Source of the DNA: Clostridium sp. Marseille-P2415 | GTDB lineage: Bacteria; Bacillota; Clostridia; Lachnospirales; Lachnospiraceae | Reading direction: 5' to 3' | Assembly (NCBI RefSeq): GCF_900155545.1 | Contig: NZ_LT732526.1 | Location: 2,968,656 to 3,032,655 of the forward strand | Length of the DNA stretch: 64,000 nucleotides | Shown here: piece by piece, positions 43,671-51,122 of the stretch | Layout of the letters: each line of letters opens with the position of its first letter | How positions within the stretch are numbered: position 1 is the first letter of the stretch | Translations under genes and position numbers: made by a program | Notes under the pieces: model-generated | Told to the model about the DNA's origin: nothing | Databases searched by the model: none | The model's input: only the letters and a program-made list of their open reading frames with translations

Positions 43671-45048
43671 TCTTCGTTCCTCCTGTGAAATCACTTTCTG
43701 CCCAGCCATCCTTTTTTAACATAGTCTGGAGAACGGATGCATCTGTCGTTATATCCAGGGCGGCATCCTGGTAAAGGTCATCAAGCAGCCGCTCAAAGGC
43801 CTGATTAATGGTATCCAGAGTTCCTTCTATCTCTTCCTTGGCAGAAGCTATATTGGTCCCTCCGGTTCCAACGCTGTCAAAATCCCGGTATGTGGTTACC
43901 AGCTTCACCGTTGTGGGAAGGTAATATTCCATAAAACGTTCCATCTCTTCCAATTGCTCCGGGTGCTTTGAAACCGTTTCAAAAATCCGCCGGATCACGT
44001 CTTCCAGCCGGGAAATTTTTTGGGAAATAACCTCTCCCGGAATGGCATCGTTGGCCTCCCGTAAAATTCTCAAATAATTGCGGCCCGCAGCCATCATCTG
44101 CTCCAGTTCCTCCGGTTTTCTGCCGGATCCCTCCCGGGCTGCTTCTTCCTTTGCTTTCTCCTCCAGGGCCTGCTCCCTTTCTCTTTCCTTTCGTGCCTTC
44201 TGGCATTCCAGATACTGCTTATAGGTAGCTTCACCGAGGATCAGGCATGTCTTTTGTTCATCTAAATAAGCTTCCCGGAAAATTCCCAGTTCAATCATTT
44301 TCTGCACATCTTTTACCACATAATCACGGGACCGTCCGATATTGCCTGCCAGTTCCTCTATGCTGCAATACATCCGCTTTCCGGACTGCTTTAAATAAAT
44401 CCCTGCCCTTTTTAAACGGTCCCTCATGGATATGCCGGAGCGAAGCATGAATCCAAACATACCTCCCAATGCCAGTAAAAAGACGGATGCACCGGCCACC
44501 GCCCATATGACAGGCTTCACCACAAGCGCAATGATCCATATGCACAAAAGCAGCAGAAACATAAGCCCTAAGCCAATGCTGCCGAAAACCGTATAAAGGA
44601 TTCCCGCTATCCGGCCCTGCTGGTTTAACGATATCATATCCCCACGGGTAAAAGGAGCGTTGTCACGGCTTGTCCTTTGCCGGTCATCTTGGCTCGTCTG
44701 GAACGCCCGGTAGCCCGGCCCATCCGGGTTCTCAGCCCGGTTTAATGATTTTCCGCCCCGTCCGGAGCTTTCCTTTTTCCCATTTTGCTGCCCATGTCCT
44801 GCTGCGGTTCTTTCATATTTCGAAGCTCTTTCATATCTCGAAGCTCTTTCATATTTTGAAGTTCTTTCATATTTCGAAGTTCTTTCATATCTGGTGCTTT
44901 TTATCAGTTGGTTTCTGGCTTCATCCAGAGCAAAATTAACCGTATCGGATATGGTTCTGTTCAGTTGTCTGAAATCCATGGAATCGATGGCGTTCTGCAC
45001 CGAATCCCGGATCTGATCTCCTAAATTTGAAAATTCTTTATTATCCAT
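43663..45048 (-). CDS. XpaC-like membrane protein (5-bromo-4-chloroindolyl phosphate hydrolysis family)
   Basis: This 461-residue protein has an N-terminal soluble part and a hexapeptide repeat tract at about residues 50-80 (units like KYERTS and RYERAS). Two adjacent membrane helices around residues 155-200 follow, then a cytoplasmic helical domain ending in the XpaC family region (YYLPTTVKLVTTYRDFD). XpaC proteins are named for a phosphatase-related phenotype and are regularly paired with TelA, as here; their biochemical role is not settled. The extra N-terminal region of about 150 residues with the repeats is unusual for the family. Confidence 0.8.
   Translation of the reverse strand: MDNKEFSNLGDQIRDSVQNAIDSMDFRQLNRTISDTVNFALDEARNQLIKSTRYERTSKYERTSKYERASRYERASKYERTAAGHGQQNGKKESSGRGGKSLNRAENPDGPGYRAFQTSQDDRQRTSRDNAPFTRGDMISLNQQGRIAGILYTVFGSIGLGLMFLLLLCIWIIALVVKPVIWAVAGASVFLLALGGMFGFMLRSGISMRDRLKRAGIYLKQSGKRMYCSIEELAGNIGRSRDYVVKDVQKMIELGIFREAYLDEQKTCLILGEATYKQYLECQKARKEREREQALEEKAKEEAAREGSGRKPEELEQMMAAGRNYLRILREANDAIPGEVISQKISRLEDVIRRIFETVSKHPEQLEEMERFMEYYLPTTVKLVTTYRDFDSVGTGGTNIASAKEEIEGTLDTINQAFERLLDDLYQDAALDITTDASVLQTMLKKDGWAESDFTGGTKNE
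44809..44898 (-). repeat. 18-bp tandem repeats inside the XpaC-like gene
   Basis: Five imperfect 18-base units encode the hexapeptide pattern (K/R)YER(T/A)S. The period is a multiple of three, so changes in copy number keep the frame. Units differ mainly at third codon positions and at the T/A choice. Confidence 0.75.
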
Positions 45049-45153
45049 ATGCCTTGGTCTCCCAAAATCAAACTTTGTGCAGCTTTTATCATACCATGAA
45101 TTGTCCTGATTTACAATTAAAACAAAAAGGGCCGTTACATATTCCTCACATAT

Positions 45154-45212
45154 AAAAAAGCAGGAAGTAACCGGAAACCGGCAGCCCGGCCGTTTTTCCG
45201 ATCACTTCCTGT
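45154..45212 (-). terminator. Strong terminator between glmM and downstream transcription
   Basis: A long imperfect stem (CAGGAAGT at 45161-45168 with ACTTCCTG at 45204-45211, plus inner CGGAAA/TTTCCG pairing) is followed on the minus strand by six T residues just past the glmM stop codon. It also separates glmM from the xpaC-telA pair. Confidence 0.75.
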
Positions 45213-45228
45213 TTTATTTTACCATCCG

Positions 45229-46584
45229 CTAGGGAAGCAGATGTCCTCTCTGTTTCATCACTTCAATGACCTGTTCCACATATGCTTCACATGTTTTCAA
45301 ATCAGCTGCTTCCACCATAACGCGTACCACCGGCTCAGTCCCGGACTGGCGCAGCAGGATCCTTCCGCTGTCCCCCAGGCTCTCTGCCACCTTTTCCACT
45401 TCGGCTTTCACTGCCTCATCCGCCTGAGCCGCACCCTTATCGTGAACACGGACGTTTTTAAGCACCTGAGGATAAATCTTGAGTTCAGAAACCAGCTTGG
45501 CAAGGCTTTCCTTCTTTTCCAGAATGACCTCCATCACCTTTAAGGAGGTCAGAATGCCGTCTCCTGTGGTAGCATGTTTACTGAAAATGATATGGCCGGA
45601 CTGCTCCCCGCCCAGACAGTTTCCATATGTTACCATATTTTCATAAACATATTTATCGCCCACTGCCGTTTTATCATATTCAATTCCTTCCCGTTCCAGG
45701 GCTTTGTACAATCCGAAATTGGACATAACGGTAGTTACAACCTTATTATTCTTAAGGATTCCCTGTTCTTTCATGTATTTGCCGCAAATGTACATGATGG
45801 CATCTCCATCCACCACCTGTCCGTTTTCATCCACTGCGATACACCGGTCCGCATCTCCATCGTAGGCAAAACCCACATCAGCCCTCACTTCTTTTACGAA
45901 CTTCTGCAGCTGTTCAATATGGGTGGAACCACAGCCTGTATTGATATTTAAACCGTTGGGCTCATTGCTTATGACATGGGTCTCTGCTCCCAGGGCATCA
46001 AATACATTCTTGGCTATGGCAGAGGCGCTGCCGTTTGCGCAGTCCAAAGCCACCTTTTTGTTCTTAAAGGATCTGGTGGCTATGGAAATCAGATAGCCGA
46101 TGTAACGGTTTCTTCCGGCCGCGAAATCTACAGTACGGCCGATTTTATCGCGTTTTGAAAGAGGCAGCTCTCCCATCTCCCCATCCAGATACTTTTCAAT
46201 CTCTGTGATTACGTCCTCTTCCAGCTTCTCGCCCTTTTCATTGATAACCTTAATCCCATTGTCATAATACGGATTATGGCTGGCGGATATCATGATTCCG
46301 CATGCAAAGCCTTCGGTGCGCACCACATAGGATACACTCGGGGTCGTGGTAACGTGAAGCAGGTAAGCATCGGCTCCGGAAGCAGTAAGCCCCGCAACCA
46401 GGGAGTATTCAAACATATAGCTGCTGCGTCTGGTATCTTTTCCTATTACAATTCTGCATACTTCATCCGGGTCCTTCTGTCCATAGTACCAGCCTAAAAA
46501 GCGGCCTACCCGATAGGCATCCTCCACTGTCAGCGTAACATTGGCTTCTCCGCGGAAACCGTCGGTTCCAAAATACTTTCCCAT
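45229..46584 (-). CDS. glmM: Phosphoglucosamine mutase
   Basis: This 451-residue enzyme converts glucosamine-6-phosphate to glucosamine-1-phosphate for UDP-GlcNAc and peptidoglycan synthesis. It begins KYFGTDGFRGEAN, has the phosphoserine loop MISASHNPYYDNG (Ser102), the metal loop YDGDADRCIAVDENG and the C-terminal phosphate-binding RQSGTEPVVRVM. All catalytic elements are present and the length is normal. AAAAGGAG precedes the ATG. It follows the sortase gene by 64 bases in the same direction. Confidence 0.94.
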   Translation of the reverse strand: MGKYFGTDGFRGEANVTLTVEDAYRVGRFLGWYYGQKDPDEVCRIVIGKDTRRSSYMFEYSLVAGLTASGADAYLLHVTTTPSVSYVVRTEGFACGIMISASHNPYYDNGIKVINEKGEKLEEDVITEIEKYLDGEMGELPLSKRDKIGRTVDFAAGRNRYIGYLISIATRSFKNKKVALDCANGSASAIAKNVFDALGAETHVISNEPNGLNINTGCGSTHIEQLQKFVKEVRADVGFAYDGDADRCIAVDENGQVVDGDAIMYICGKYMKEQGILKNNKVVTTVMSNFGLYKALEREGIEYDKTAVGDKYVYENMVTYGNCLGGEQSGHIIFSKHATTGDGILTSLKVMEVILEKKESLAKLVSELKIYPQVLKNVRVHDKGAAQADEAVKAEVEKVAESLGDSGRILLRQSGTEPVVRVMVEAADLKTCEAYVEQVIEVMKQRGHLLP

Positions 46585-46648
46585 ATAATATCTCCTTTTT
46601 CCAGTCTGCAGTTTTCACAGAATCATATGTAATATACCATAAAAGCCC

Positions 46649-47416
46649 CTATTTTTCAACCTGGGGCACTTCACAGGCGTATAGAATGGTCCGTGCATCC
46701 TGAAACTCATAGCTGCAGGTCACAAAGGACCAGAGCCGCCCGACGGGCTCCTCGGGCTTCTGCAGAAACGGGCCTCCCTTTATCATCTCTCCGACGTATG
46801 CCTGAAAGCTCTCCTCTGTCTCAAACGCGGTTTTCCGCCGGACCGGAGCCGAATCCGTGTAAAAAGCGGTTATGGGCCTTAAGCGGAATTCCCTCTCAGG
46901 CGTGTATACCGTAATATCCTGGTGCTCCTTAAAAAAGGTCTCGTCCTTGTATTTTACAAGGTCTTTAAACATGGCTCCGTTTTTCATATGGTGCCCATAT
47001 ATTATGTTATGCCTTCCGGAAAAGTCAGGTTCGCTCTCGAAATCAAGAAAAATGGCTCCGGCCGCGCTTTTATTGCCTTCGAAATCCGTATCCAGATAGG
47101 TATCATTGTTATCCGTCTGTACAATGGGGTAGTCAATCTCCGTACCCCCGATCTTGATCCAGCCTACGATGTCCGGGTTGATTTTCCGAAGTTCCTCAAA
47201 CCGGATGGGCGAAACATAAGTACTGCTTTTATCTGTTTCCGGGACAGTTTCTTTCGTCACCCCGGCTGTATCCTCTCTTGCCAGTTCCGCCAGGCTTTCG
47301 TATTGACGTTCCGTACGGTCTTCTGTCCGGAAATCAGAATAGAGCATCCCTGCGCCGATGGCCAAAAAAACAGCGGCCAGTATAAGAACACCAAGGGCCA
47401 AATTTTTTTTCTTCAT
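46649..47416 (-). CDS. srtB: Class B sortase
   Basis: This 255-residue membrane-anchored transpeptidase has a hydrophobic N-terminal helix (residues 6-25) and a linker. The sortase domain has GTEIDYPIVQTDNNDTYLD, the catalytic His in YGHHMKNG, the catalytic Cys in SFVTCSYEF and the active-site Arg in DARTILYA. The arrangement (helix before the Cys, about 250 residues) fits class B/SrtB-like enzymes. No obvious sorting-signal substrate is encoded alongside, so its targets lie elsewhere. A sigma-A promoter is visible at 47456-47484. Confidence 0.87.
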   Translation of the reverse strand: MKKKNLALGVLILAAVFLAIGAGMLYSDFRTEDRTERQYESLAELAREDTAGVTKETVPETDKSSTYVSPIRFEELRKINPDIVGWIKIGGTEIDYPIVQTDNNDTYLDTDFEGNKSAAGAIFLDFESEPDFSGRHNIIYGHHMKNGAMFKDLVKYKDETFFKEHQDITVYTPEREFRLRPITAFYTDSAPVRRKTAFETEESFQAYVGEMIKGGPFLQKPEEPVGRLWSFVTCSYEFQDARTILYACEVPQVEK

Positions 47417-47455
47417 GCTTTACTCCCGCCTTCTCTTCGTTTTTAAGTCCCCCTA

Positions 47456-47484
47456 AGTATACTTTATTTTTATAAAAATCACAA
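47456..47484 (-). promoter_or_regulatory. Promoter of srtB (and probably glmM)
   Basis: On the minus strand TTGTGA (47484-47479) stands 17 bases before TATACT (47461-47456), about 40 bases upstream of the sortase start. Confidence 0.6.
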
Positions 47485-47501
47485 TCTTTTACAAGCAGCC
47501 C

Positions 47502-47530
47502 TAGACTTTTCGACTATTTTTCTATATACT
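47502..47530 (+). promoter_or_regulatory. Promoter of the BTAD regulator-mgsA operon
   Basis: TAGACT (47502-47507) stands 17 bases before TATACT (47525-47530). Transcription would begin near 47537, after the first possible ATG at 47532, which supports the later start at 47562. Confidence 0.5.
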
Positions 47531-47561
47531 TATGTTAGAAAATGCAATTATGGAGATGTTT

Positions 47562-48815
47562 ATGAAAAATCTAGAATCAACCATTTATGTGAATATGCTG
47601 GGAGGATTCTCCATATCGATCGGAGATAAGGCGATTGTAGACCAGAACAATCAAGCTAAAAAGCCATGGAGCCTTTTGGAATATCTGATTACCTTTCGGG
47701 GCCGGGACATACCGGTGGAGGAGCTCATTGATTTATTCTGGAAGGATGAGGCCAGCAACAATCCGGCCGGGGCGCTGAAAACCTTAATGTTCCGGGTCCG
47801 GAAGCTTTTGGAGCCGCTTGGATATCCCACACAGGAACTTATTTTCCAGAACCGGAAGGCCTATGGCTGGACCAAAGACCTTATTACGGTCTGCGATACG
47901 GACCGCTTTGAAGATCTGTGCCTGCAATCGGAAGCCGCCGATCTTTCGGAAGACGCACGCTTATCCATTTGTATGGAGGCATTTTCCCTGTATAAAGGGA
48001 ATTTCCTTCCCAAGTCCGAGTGGGAATCCTGGGTCGTGCCGATCCATACCTATTATCACACCCTTTACCAAAAGCTGATCCGCAAAACTCTGCTCCTGTT
48101 GGATGACAGAAAGGATTACCCTACTATCATCGATGTTTGCCAGCAGGCCATTGCAATTGATCCTTATGGGGAGGATGCCCATTATTATCTGATCTACGCC
48201 CTGTACCAGAGCGGCAACCAGATGATGGCCATGGAACATTATCAACGGGTAAACGATATGTTCTACAATGAATTTGCCATCACCCCTTCCATTCGTTTTA
48301 AAGAGCTTTACAAACTGATCAGCGATAAAAAACACGGAATCACCATGGATTTAAGCACCATACAGGAAATCCTATTAGAAGGAAGTACAAGCAAGGGCGC
48401 CTTTTGCTGTGAGCCCTCCGTGTTCCGGGACATCTATCAGCTGGAAGCAAGAGCGATCGAACGTACCGGAGACTCGATCTTTTTATGCCTTCTGACCATC
48501 AGTAATTTAAAGGGAGAGCTTTTAAAACCGGCTGTTCAGACCCGGGCCATGGATGAGCTGGGTGAATCCATCCGCAACTCCTTACGCCGGGGCGACATTT
48601 TCAGCCGGTACAGCGTAAGCCAGTATCTCATGCTTCTGCCCACTGCGACTTATGAAAACGGGGAAATGGTTTTAAAACGAATTATCCAGAATTTCAAAAA
48701 GGAATACTCGAGAAAAGACCTTTCCATTACCTATTCGCTGCAGAGCATTATGCCCAGCAATGCTTCTTACCAGAACAATGCCATACATAAAAACATACCT
48801 ACAGGAGGAACATGA
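47562..48815 (+). CDS. BTAD-domain (SARP-like) transcriptional regulator
   Basis: This protein of about 417 residues has an N-terminal winged-helix DNA-binding domain of the OmpR/SARP type (LGGFSISIGDKAIVDQNNQA, then LIDLFWKDEASNNPAGALKT). A bacterial transcriptional activator (BTAD) TPR-like domain of about 150 residues follows (FLPKSEWESWV, AIAIDPYGEDAHYYLIYALY). The C terminus (LESTIFLCLL-like core, then GESIRNSLRRGDIFSRYSVSQ) resembles a degenerate GGDEF/cyclase fold without the catalytic motif. The start at 47562 has GGAG about 7 bases upstream. It overlaps mgsA by 4 bases, so it may control or be coupled to methylglyoxal production; its targets are unknown. Confidence 0.8.
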   Translation: MKNLESTIYVNMLGGFSISIGDKAIVDQNNQAKKPWSLLEYLITFRGRDIPVEELIDLFWKDEASNNPAGALKTLMFRVRKLLEPLGYPTQELIFQNRKAYGWTKDLITVCDTDRFEDLCLQSEAADLSEDARLSICMEAFSLYKGNFLPKSEWESWVVPIHTYYHTLYQKLIRKTLLLLDDRKDYPTIIDVCQQAIAIDPYGEDAHYYLIYALYQSGNQMMAMEHYQRVNDMFYNEFAITPSIRFKELYKLISDKKHGITMDLSTIQEILLEGSTSKGAFCCEPSVFRDIYQLEARAIERTGDSIFLCLLTISNLKGELLKPAVQTRAMDELGESIRNSLRRGDIFSRYSVSQYLMLLPTATYENGEMVLKRIIQNFKKEYSRKDLSITYSLQSIMPSNASYQNNAIHKNIPTGGT

Positions 48816-49288
48816 TGTTACAGGATGACTATGTTACACTCACGCTTGAAAAGAAAAAGAACATCGCACTCATCGCTCATGACAATGAAAAGCACGCTCT
48901 GATAGACTGGTGCAAGGAGCACAAGGGTACACTGGAAAAACACACCCTTTGCGGAACCGGAACAACAGCCCGCATGATTACAGAGCAGACAGGCCTTCCC
49001 GTAAAAGGCTATAACAGCGGCCCCTTGGGAGGGGACCAGCAAATAGGTGCAAAGATTGTGGAAGGGAGGATCGATCTGGTGATCTTTTTCTCCGATCCTC
49101 TGACAGCCCAGCCCCATGATCCGGATGTTAAGGCGCTCCTGCGCATCGCCCAGGTTTATGACATTCCCATTGCCAACACCAGGGCAACCGCTGATTTTAT
49201 CATCACTTCCCCGCTTATGGATAACACCTATGAGCATCAGATCATCAATTTTAATAAAAACATCGCGGACCGTGCAAAAAACCTGTAG
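48812..49288 (+). CDS. mgsA: Methylglyoxal synthase
   Basis: This enzyme of about 158 residues converts dihydroxyacetone phosphate to methylglyoxal and phosphate, a bypass used during phosphate or carbon imbalance. Conserved parts include IALIAHDNEKHALIDW, CGTGTTARM (phosphate binding), NSGPLGGDQQIGA and IFFSDPLTAQPHDPD (catalytic Asp). ANTRATADFII completes the family core. The ATGATG start overlaps the regulator stop codon; the second ATG is better spaced from AGGAGG. A terminator follows. Confidence 0.93.
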   Translation: MMLQDDYVTLTLEKKKNIALIAHDNEKHALIDWCKEHKGTLEKHTLCGTGTTARMITEQTGLPVKGYNSGPLGGDQQIGAKIVEGRIDLVIFFSDPLTAQPHDPDVKALLRIAQVYDIPIANTRATADFIITSPLMDNTYEHQIINFNKNIADRAKNL

Positions 49289-49334
49289 GATTACAGCTTT
49301 TTGTCATACATTTAATTTTTATTAAAAGATATCA

Positions 49335-49363
49335 GGAAAGAGGCAGGACCCTGCCTCTTTTCC
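49335..49363. terminator. Bidirectional terminator between mgsA and the HD hydrolase gene
   Basis: An 11-bp stem (AAAGAGGCAG at 49337-49346 with CTGCCTCTTT at 49351-49360, plus flanking pairs) with a 4-base loop is followed by TCCTTTCCC on the plus strand. It sits between convergent genes. Confidence 0.75.
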
Positions 49364-49376
49364 TTTCCCTAAACCC

Positions 49377-49907
49377 TTAACCGAAAACCCGTTCACACAG
49401 CTTTATATATTCCTGATAGGCAGGAAAATCTTCAAGCCCGGATAAGCGTTTCGCGATTCCTTTATAATACCAGGCATGTTCTGATTTATCCTTTTCGTTA
49501 AAACGCTGCCAGAGATCGTCCCCGATCAAAAGCAAATCTCTCGCCGTAGTCCGTAAATTGCTCAGCTTGTCCGCCAAAACAAGAATCTTACTTTCTCTCG
49601 AAGCGGTCTCCAGATGGTCAAGTGTCGCACTTTTGCGTTCTTTCCAGCTTTTCGTCTTATCTTCTGTTTCTTCCATTACAAGTCCGGCCACCCGGTTTCC
49701 GAATTCTGACCTAAGCTCATCTTCCGTAACCCCGGCATCCTCCGCCACATCATGAAGAAGGGCGGCACAGATAAGTTCCTCATCCGTTACCATCAATGCA
49801 ACGATCACAGCAGTCTCCAGCGGATGGACGATATAGGGTACCTTCGTCCCTTTTCGAAAGGTTCCCTCATGGGATCTGGCTGCAAACGCAACGGCTTTCT
49901 CGACCAT
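49377..49907 (-). CDS. HD-domain hydrolase (RelA/SpoT-type, MESH1-like)
   Basis: This 176-residue HD phosphohydrolase has RSHEGTFRKGTKVPYIVHPL, the HD pair in CAALLHDVAEDAG and the conserved LVLADKLSNLRTTARD. This is the arrangement of the hydrolase half of RelA/SpoT and of small stand-alone MESH1/SAH enzymes. It may degrade (p)ppGpp or another nucleotide; the synthetase domain is absent. AAAGGAG precedes the ATG. Its upstream region contains one of the two 40-bp direct repeats described at 49945 and 51028. Confidence 0.8.
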   Translation of the reverse strand: MVEKAVAFAARSHEGTFRKGTKVPYIVHPLETAVIVALMVTDEELICAALLHDVAEDAGVTEDELRSEFGNRVAGLVMEETEDKTKSWKERKSATLDHLETASRESKILVLADKLSNLRTTARDLLLIGDDLWQRFNEKDKSEHAWYYKGIAKRLSGLEDFPAYQEYIKLCERVFG

Positions 49908-49944
49908 ACTGCATCTCCTTTTGTTTCTTTCCTATATATTAACA

Positions 49945-49984
49945 CAATTTATTACGATTTAACAGACCGTGTTGTAAAATAGCT
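49945..49984. repeat. 40-bp direct repeat, left copy
   Basis: The first 21 bases (AATTTATTACGATTTAACAG plus A) are identical to those at 51028; the next 19 match at about two thirds of positions (TTGTAA and AGCTT shared). The two copies bracket about 1.04 kb. Confidence 0.7.
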
Positions 49985-50068
49985 TAAGAAATCGTAGTTT
50001 TCGGCTTAAAACCGTGGTTTTAGATACTTTTTGTATCACCATCTATTACCACCTTAAAGCAGTCAAAA

Positions 50069-50167
50069 TCAGGAAGGATTCAGATAGCTGTGATGTTCTG
50101 GCATATTTCCGATGATCCAGGATGCGATCCGGCGTTTGCTGCCTGGATCATGTAATAATGATTTTAC
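50069..50167 (-). pseudogene. Truncated D12-class DNA adenine methylase, N-terminal fragment (copy 2)
   Basis: In the frame equivalent to copy 1 at 13477-13650 this reads KSLLHDPGSKRRIASWI and GNMPEHHSYLNP, then stops two codons later. The start codon position is GTA instead of ATG, so this copy has lost its start although the GGAG ribosome binding site remains. By hand count about 80 of 94 bases match copy 1. Both copies end at the same methylase residue. Confidence 0.7.
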
Positions 50168-50195
50168 TTTGTTAACTCCTCTCTCTTTCCGGCAA

Positions 50196-50228
50196 TAAAA
50201 AAACTACCAGCTCAATACTGATAGTTAG
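50196..50228 (-). terminator. Terminator of the L7/L12-like small gene
   Basis: A 9-bp stem with one G-U pair (50202-50210 with 50218-50226) and a 7-base loop is followed on the minus strand by seven T residues. Its plus strand carries CTGATAGTTAGTAA, an inverted echo of the promoter block at 50617. Confidence 0.75.
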
Positions 50229-50278
50229 TAATTTTCTTTATATATTAAATTTTATTACCTTCGCATAATGCTCATATT

Positions 50279-50560
50279 CTACAATTGATCAACATATTGT
50301 TTTGCTTCAAGTAAATCCATTTTGGTTTGTTCCCTGATTTTTTTAATAGCTTCGACCTTTTTCCCATCCCGTTTTAACTGAATAGCTTGCTCTTTTAGTT
50401 CATCAGAAACCCAATAAGAAGATAAATCCTCATGACCTGTCAGTTTTGCTAATTGATTCAGTCGCTTTTCTTGATCTTGAATCACCTTTTTTAATGTAGA
50501 AATTTCATTATATGTCAAAAGTCCGACAACACACATCAACACAATTGTATAGCTTCCCAT
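50279..50560 (-). CDS. Small membrane protein with ribosomal L7/L12-like C terminus
   Basis: The 93-residue protein has an N-terminal membrane helix (YTIVLMCVVGLLTY, residues 4-17) and a coiled-coil stretch (KKVIQDQEKRLNQLAKL). The C terminus around AIKKIREQTKMDLLEAKQYV resembles the C-terminal domain of ribosomal protein L7/L12 (the A-I-K-x-I-R-E-x-T-x-x-x-L-x-E-A-K pattern). Such small membrane proteins occur sporadically in Firmicutes with no established role. GAGGAG precedes the ATG. It has its own promoter block (copy C) and terminator. Confidence 0.6.
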   Translation of the reverse strand: MGSYTIVLMCVVGLLTYNEISTLKKVIQDQEKRLNQLAKLTGHEDLSSYWVSDELKEQAIQLKRDGKKVEAIKKIREQTKMDLLEAKQYVDQL

Positions 50561-50616
50561 TTCATTTTTCTCCTCATGTATTTATATAGTCTTCACTAAT
50601 AGAGTATCATCCAGCT

Positions 50617-50652
50617 CGCTAACTATCAATATTAAGTTATCAATGTACAAAA
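50617..50652 (-). repeat. Shared promoter block, copy C
   Basis: This is the third copy of the 36-base block, 57 bases upstream of the L7/L12-like gene. TTGATA stands 17 bases before TACTCT on the minus strand. It lies inside the cassette bracketed by the 40-bp repeats, 37 kb from the other two copies. Confidence 0.55.
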
Positions 50653-50720
50653 TATTTTAATTCACCCGGCTGAATCTATCCGCCAGATGCCCTCTCCAGC
50701 CAGCCACCGCTAACTCAGAC

Positions 50721-51002
50721 CAAGGAAAAACGTTTCGATCAAATATTACTTTTGAACAATTATGTTCACTATATGCGTTAGATAAAAACTTGCGTATTGC
50801 TGTAATGGCTGCTATGTTGGATTTGGAAGAACATATCAAAGAAGCTGTTGCAGATGTTATTACAAAATCATTTGGTACACGCCAAGATGAGTATTTACAA
50901 TATAGAAATTACCAAAATAAGCGCAAATACAAACTTGAAGATTATTACAATGCAGTCAAAATGCAGTCAGATGATAAGGTAAGAGCCTTCAAACACTCAT
51001 AA
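50721..51002 (+). pseudogene. Fragment of an abortive-infection (Abi) family gene
   Basis: The frame encodes TFEQLCSLYALDKNLRIAVM followed by DLEEHIKEAVADVI and GTRQDEYLQYRNY. This matches the central segment of Abi_2 (AbiD/AbiF-type) phage-defence proteins, which normally have about 300 residues. Here only about 90 remain, without the N-terminal part, and no ribosome binding site precedes any ATG in the frame. It is interpreted as a relic of a phage-defence gene inside the repeat-bracketed cassette. Confidence 0.55.
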
Positions 51003-51027
51003 ACACGGCATTTCGTAAGAATAAATT

Positions 51028-51067
51028 AAATTTATTACGATTTAACAGATAATCTTGTAAGAAGCTT
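51028..51067. repeat. 40-bp direct repeat, right copy
   Basis: This matches the copy at 49945-49984 in the same orientation. It lies about 55 bases upstream of the hypothetical membrane protein gene at 51123, just as the left copy lies upstream of the divergent HD gene. Confidence 0.7.
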
Positions 51068-51122
51068 CATTTTCTGATATGCTTAGAAACGTAAAAACTA
51101 TCAGGAGGAAAGTTAATTCAGT

